Origin: Pseudomonadota bacterium
GTDB taxonomy: Bacteria; Pseudomonadota; Gammaproteobacteria; Burkholderiales; JABEVD01
Length of the DNA stretch: 64,000 bases
Direction of reading: 5' to 3'
Assembly (NCBI GenBank): GCA_021835845.1
Contig: JAKBJU010000007.1
Location: 3,485 to 67,484 of the forward strand
Positions 62,236-64,000 of the stretch are shown in pieces. Positions within the stretch are counted from its first letter, which is position 1. Every line of letters starts with the position of its first letter. The translations under genes and the position numbers were made by a program. The notes beneath the pieces are model-generated. The model was given only the letters and a program-made list of their open reading frames with translations. It ran no database searches and had not been told where the DNA came from.

Positions 62236-63228
62236 TCAGCGGGCGTTCTCGGCCTTCGAGTCGCGCTTCATGAGTTCTTCCACCGCATCCCTGGCGGGGA
62301 CCCCTTCGTAGAGCACCGAACATACCGCCTGGGCGATGGGCATCTCGACTTCCTGGCTTTTCGCGAGATCGCAGACTTCCCTCGCCGTATAGACGCCTTC
62401 GGCCGTCGAACCCAGCTCGGCGAGAATGGCTTCCAGGGGCTTTCCCCCGGCGAGCTCGATGCCCACGCGCCTGTTCCTGGAAAGATCCCCGGTGCAGGTG
62501 AGAGTCAAGTCCCCCACGCCCGACAACCCGAGGAAGGTCTCCATTTTCCCGCCGAGCTTCAGCCCGAGGCGCGTGATCTCGGCAAGTCCTCTCGTGATGA
62601 GGGCGGCCCTGGCATTCAGGCCCAGTTCGAGCCCGTCGGAGATGCCTGCCGCGATCGCCATCACGTTCTTGACCGCCCCGCCCACTTCCACCCCGATCAG
62701 GTCTGTCGAGGAATAGATGCGGATGCGCTGGCTGTGCAGGGCGGCTGCCGTTTTCGATGCGAAAACAGGGTCGTTTGATGCCAGGGTGAGCGCGGCCGGC
62801 AATCCATGCGCGACCTCCATTGCGAAACTCGGTCCCGAAAGCGCCCCGACCGGGGCGATTTCATCGTATTCCTCGAGCGCAACCTGGTGGGGGAACTTGG
62901 CCGTTCCAGATTCGAATCCTTTCGAAACCCATATGACGGGAACCCTGCTGCCGGAGGCCACGATCATCCTGAAAACCTGCCTCATCCCCGACATGGGCAC
63001 GGCGATCATCGCAAGATCCACCCCGCTGACCGCCTCGTCGAAGTCATTCGAAACATGGATACCTTTGGGCAGGCGGATGCCGTCGAGATGGCGCCTGTTG
63101 ATTCCGGTCGAGGCCATATCCCGGTAATGGGAAGGATCTCTGACCCAGAGCGTCACCCGATGGCGGGAAGAAAAGCCGATCGCGAGGGCCGTTCCCCAGG
63201 CGCCGGCCCCGAGAATGGCAATCTTCAT
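62236..63228 (-). CDS. gpsA: Glycerol-3-phosphate dehydrogenase [NAD(P)+] GpsA
   Basis: Makes sn-glycerol 3-phosphate for phospholipids. The 330-residue protein has the Rossmann motif ILGAGAWGTALA at the N-terminus, LSGPSFAMEVAHGLP, GGAVKNVMAIAAGISDGLELG with the catalytic lysine, and GDLTLTCTGDLSRNRRVG. ATGA overlap with the SH3-like gene upstream. The secB-(SH3)-gpsA order is usual in betaproteobacteria. Confidence 0.96.
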   Translation of the reverse strand: MKIAILGAGAWGTALAIGFSSRHRVTLWVRDPSHYRDMASTGINRRHLDGIRLPKGIHVSNDFDEAVSGVDLAMIAVPMSGMRQVFRMIVASGSRVPVIWVSKGFESGTAKFPHQVALEEYDEIAPVGALSGPSFAMEVAHGLPAALTLASNDPVFASKTAAALHSQRIRIYSSTDLIGVEVGGAVKNVMAIAAGISDGLELGLNARAALITRGLAEITRLGLKLGGKMETFLGLSGVGDLTLTCTGDLSRNRRVGIELAGGKPLEAILAELGSTAEGVYTAREVCDLAKSQEVEMPIAQAVCSVLYEGVPARDAVEELMKRDSKAENAR

Positions 63229-63659
63229 CCGCCCCAGACCTGGCTCGCCTTCACAAAACCGCCCTGGCCGTCCTGGTGCTGTACGCCGATCCAGCCATTG
63301 GCAGGCGGCACGGAAATTTCGAGCAGAACCCCGTTTTTGGCCTGAAACACGAGCGGCGAGTCATCGGATGCAGCCTGCCTGATATCCGCAACCGGGACCG
63401 AAACCAGGGCGTAATGCTTGTCCCCGAGCATGGACTTTTCCACCCAGAACAGCTTGCCGGTTTTGTCCCGCACCTTCACCCAGTTTTTCAGGACCACCAT
63501 CTGTTCGAGCGGATAATGGGGGCTCAGCACGAAAAGCCTGTTCGCCTTCATGGAAGGCGCATCGTAGAGTATCGCAGGCTGGTCCCCGACGGAAACGAAA
63601 TTCTGGGAAAAGGCCGCCCCGCAGAATCCGAACAGGAGCAGGAAAACGATGCGGTTCAT
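63225..63659 (-). CDS. SH3-like domain periplasmic protein
   Basis: A 144-residue protein with a signal peptide (GAAFS-QN, residue 19), followed by a bacterial SH3-type domain (FVSVGDQPAILYDAPSMKANRLFVLSP and VKNW-like VVLKNWVKVRDKTGKLFWVEK). Such proteins likely touch peptidoglycan or other envelope partners. It lies one base after secB and overlaps gpsA as ATGA. The exact role is unknown. Confidence 0.85.
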   Translation of the reverse strand: MNRIVFLLLFGFCGAAFSQNFVSVGDQPAILYDAPSMKANRLFVLSPHYPLEQMVVLKNWVKVRDKTGKLFWVEKSMLGDKHYALVSVPVADIRQAASDDSPLVFQAKNGVLLEISVPPANGWIGVQHQDGQGGFVKASQVWGG

Positions 63660-63660
63660 T

Positions 63661-64000
63661 TCAATGCGTTTGGTGCTCTTGCTCTTGCTCGGCCTGGGCC
63701 TGCTGGCGCTGCTGGTAAAGTGCCTCGAAGCTCATCGGACTCAGGATGACCGGCAGGAAGCCAGCGCGCGTAATGACGTCTGAAACCGTTTCCCTCGCAT
63801 AGGGGAAAAGGATGTTGGGGCAGGTGATGCCGAGTATCGGCTCGACATCGGCAGCGGGGACATTCTGGATCTGGAAGATGCCCGCCTGCGCGACTTCGAC
63901 CAGGAAAAGCGTCTTCTCGGTAAGCTTCGCCGTGACGGTGACAGTCAGGATGGCCTCGTAAATGTTGTCTGCAACCGGCTTCCCCTCGGTATGCAGCTGG
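63661..64000 (-). CDS. secB: Protein-export chaperone SecB (N-terminus outside window)
   Basis: The visible 112 C-terminal residues include VTAKLTEKTLFLVEVAQAGIF, the ITCPNILFPYARE segment and ITRAGFLPVILSPMSFEALY, which is diagnostic of SecB. The tail is Gln/Glu-rich (QQRQQAQAEQEQEHQTH). SecB keeps exported proteins unfolded and passes them to SecA. The start lies beyond base 64000. First gene seen of the secB-SH3-gpsA run. Confidence 0.96.
   Translation of the reverse strand, partial: QLHTEGKPVADNIYEAILTVTVTAKLTEKTLFLVEVAQAGIFQIQNVPAADVEPILGITCPNILFPYARETVSDVITRAGFLPVILSPMSFEALYQQRQQAQAEQEQEHQTH

Overview
This window looks like chromosomal DNA of a betaproteobacterium. The gene order is typical of that class: yebC-ruvCAB-ybgC-tolQRAB-pal-cpoB-queE-queC-tRNA-Lys; hda-HAD-pcnB-folK-deoxynucleoside kinase-panB-panC; and cysI-cysH-cysD-cysN next to a CysB-type regulator. 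The DNA is rather GC-rich and compact, and many neighbouring genes overlap by ATGA. I cannot name the genus from the sequence alone. A Nitrosomonadales/Gallionellales-like lineage is a reasonable guess, made by inference only.

Layout. 1-3.2 kb: end of an unidentified gene, panD, slyD (opposite strand), the ribosomal oxygenase gene roxA with a partner gene, and an Ala/Pro-repeat lipoprotein. 3.2-11.1 kb: a long minus-strand run (MBL hydrolase, bamC, dapA, ATM1-type ABC exporter, clsB, EEP phosphatase, nadA, nudB, rhodanese). 11.3-15.5 kb: bepA facing ubiD and a yqjDEK-like membrane-stress cluster. 15.5-21.8 kb: ispH-lspA-ileS-ribF and a penicillin-binding carboxypeptidase. 21.9-28.5 kb: sulfate assimilation (cysN, D, H, I), a TSUP permease and a divergent cysB. 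28.6-36.0 kb: a FapA-domain protein, pantothenate synthesis, folK, pcnB and hda. 36.1-40.0 kb: purM-purN-DUF3108-chrA.

40.0-47.4 kb is the most distinctive part. A well-formed triple Pho-box stands before a cassette encoding a TonB-dependent outer-membrane receptor, a dedicated ExbB-ExbD-TonB, a secreted metallophosphoesterase and a QseBC/PmrAB-type two-component system. I read this as a self-contained, phosphate-starvation-controlled uptake and dephosphorylation system with its own energiser and sensor. The last codons of the histidine kinase come from an IS end relic, followed by an IS3-family element with a frameshifted transposase.

48.7-64 kb: two tRNA-Lys genes, queC (apparently starting at CTG), queE, the Tol-Pal operon, ruvCAB (with a duplicated ruvC start), yebC, pyrC, a cold-shock gene, a PerM-like permease, trmL, an unrecognised exported protein, gpsA, an SH3-like protein and the start-truncated secB at the window edge. 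No CRISPR array, rRNA or prophage core was seen. Only the IS region has a stretch of over 300 bases without an intact host gene.
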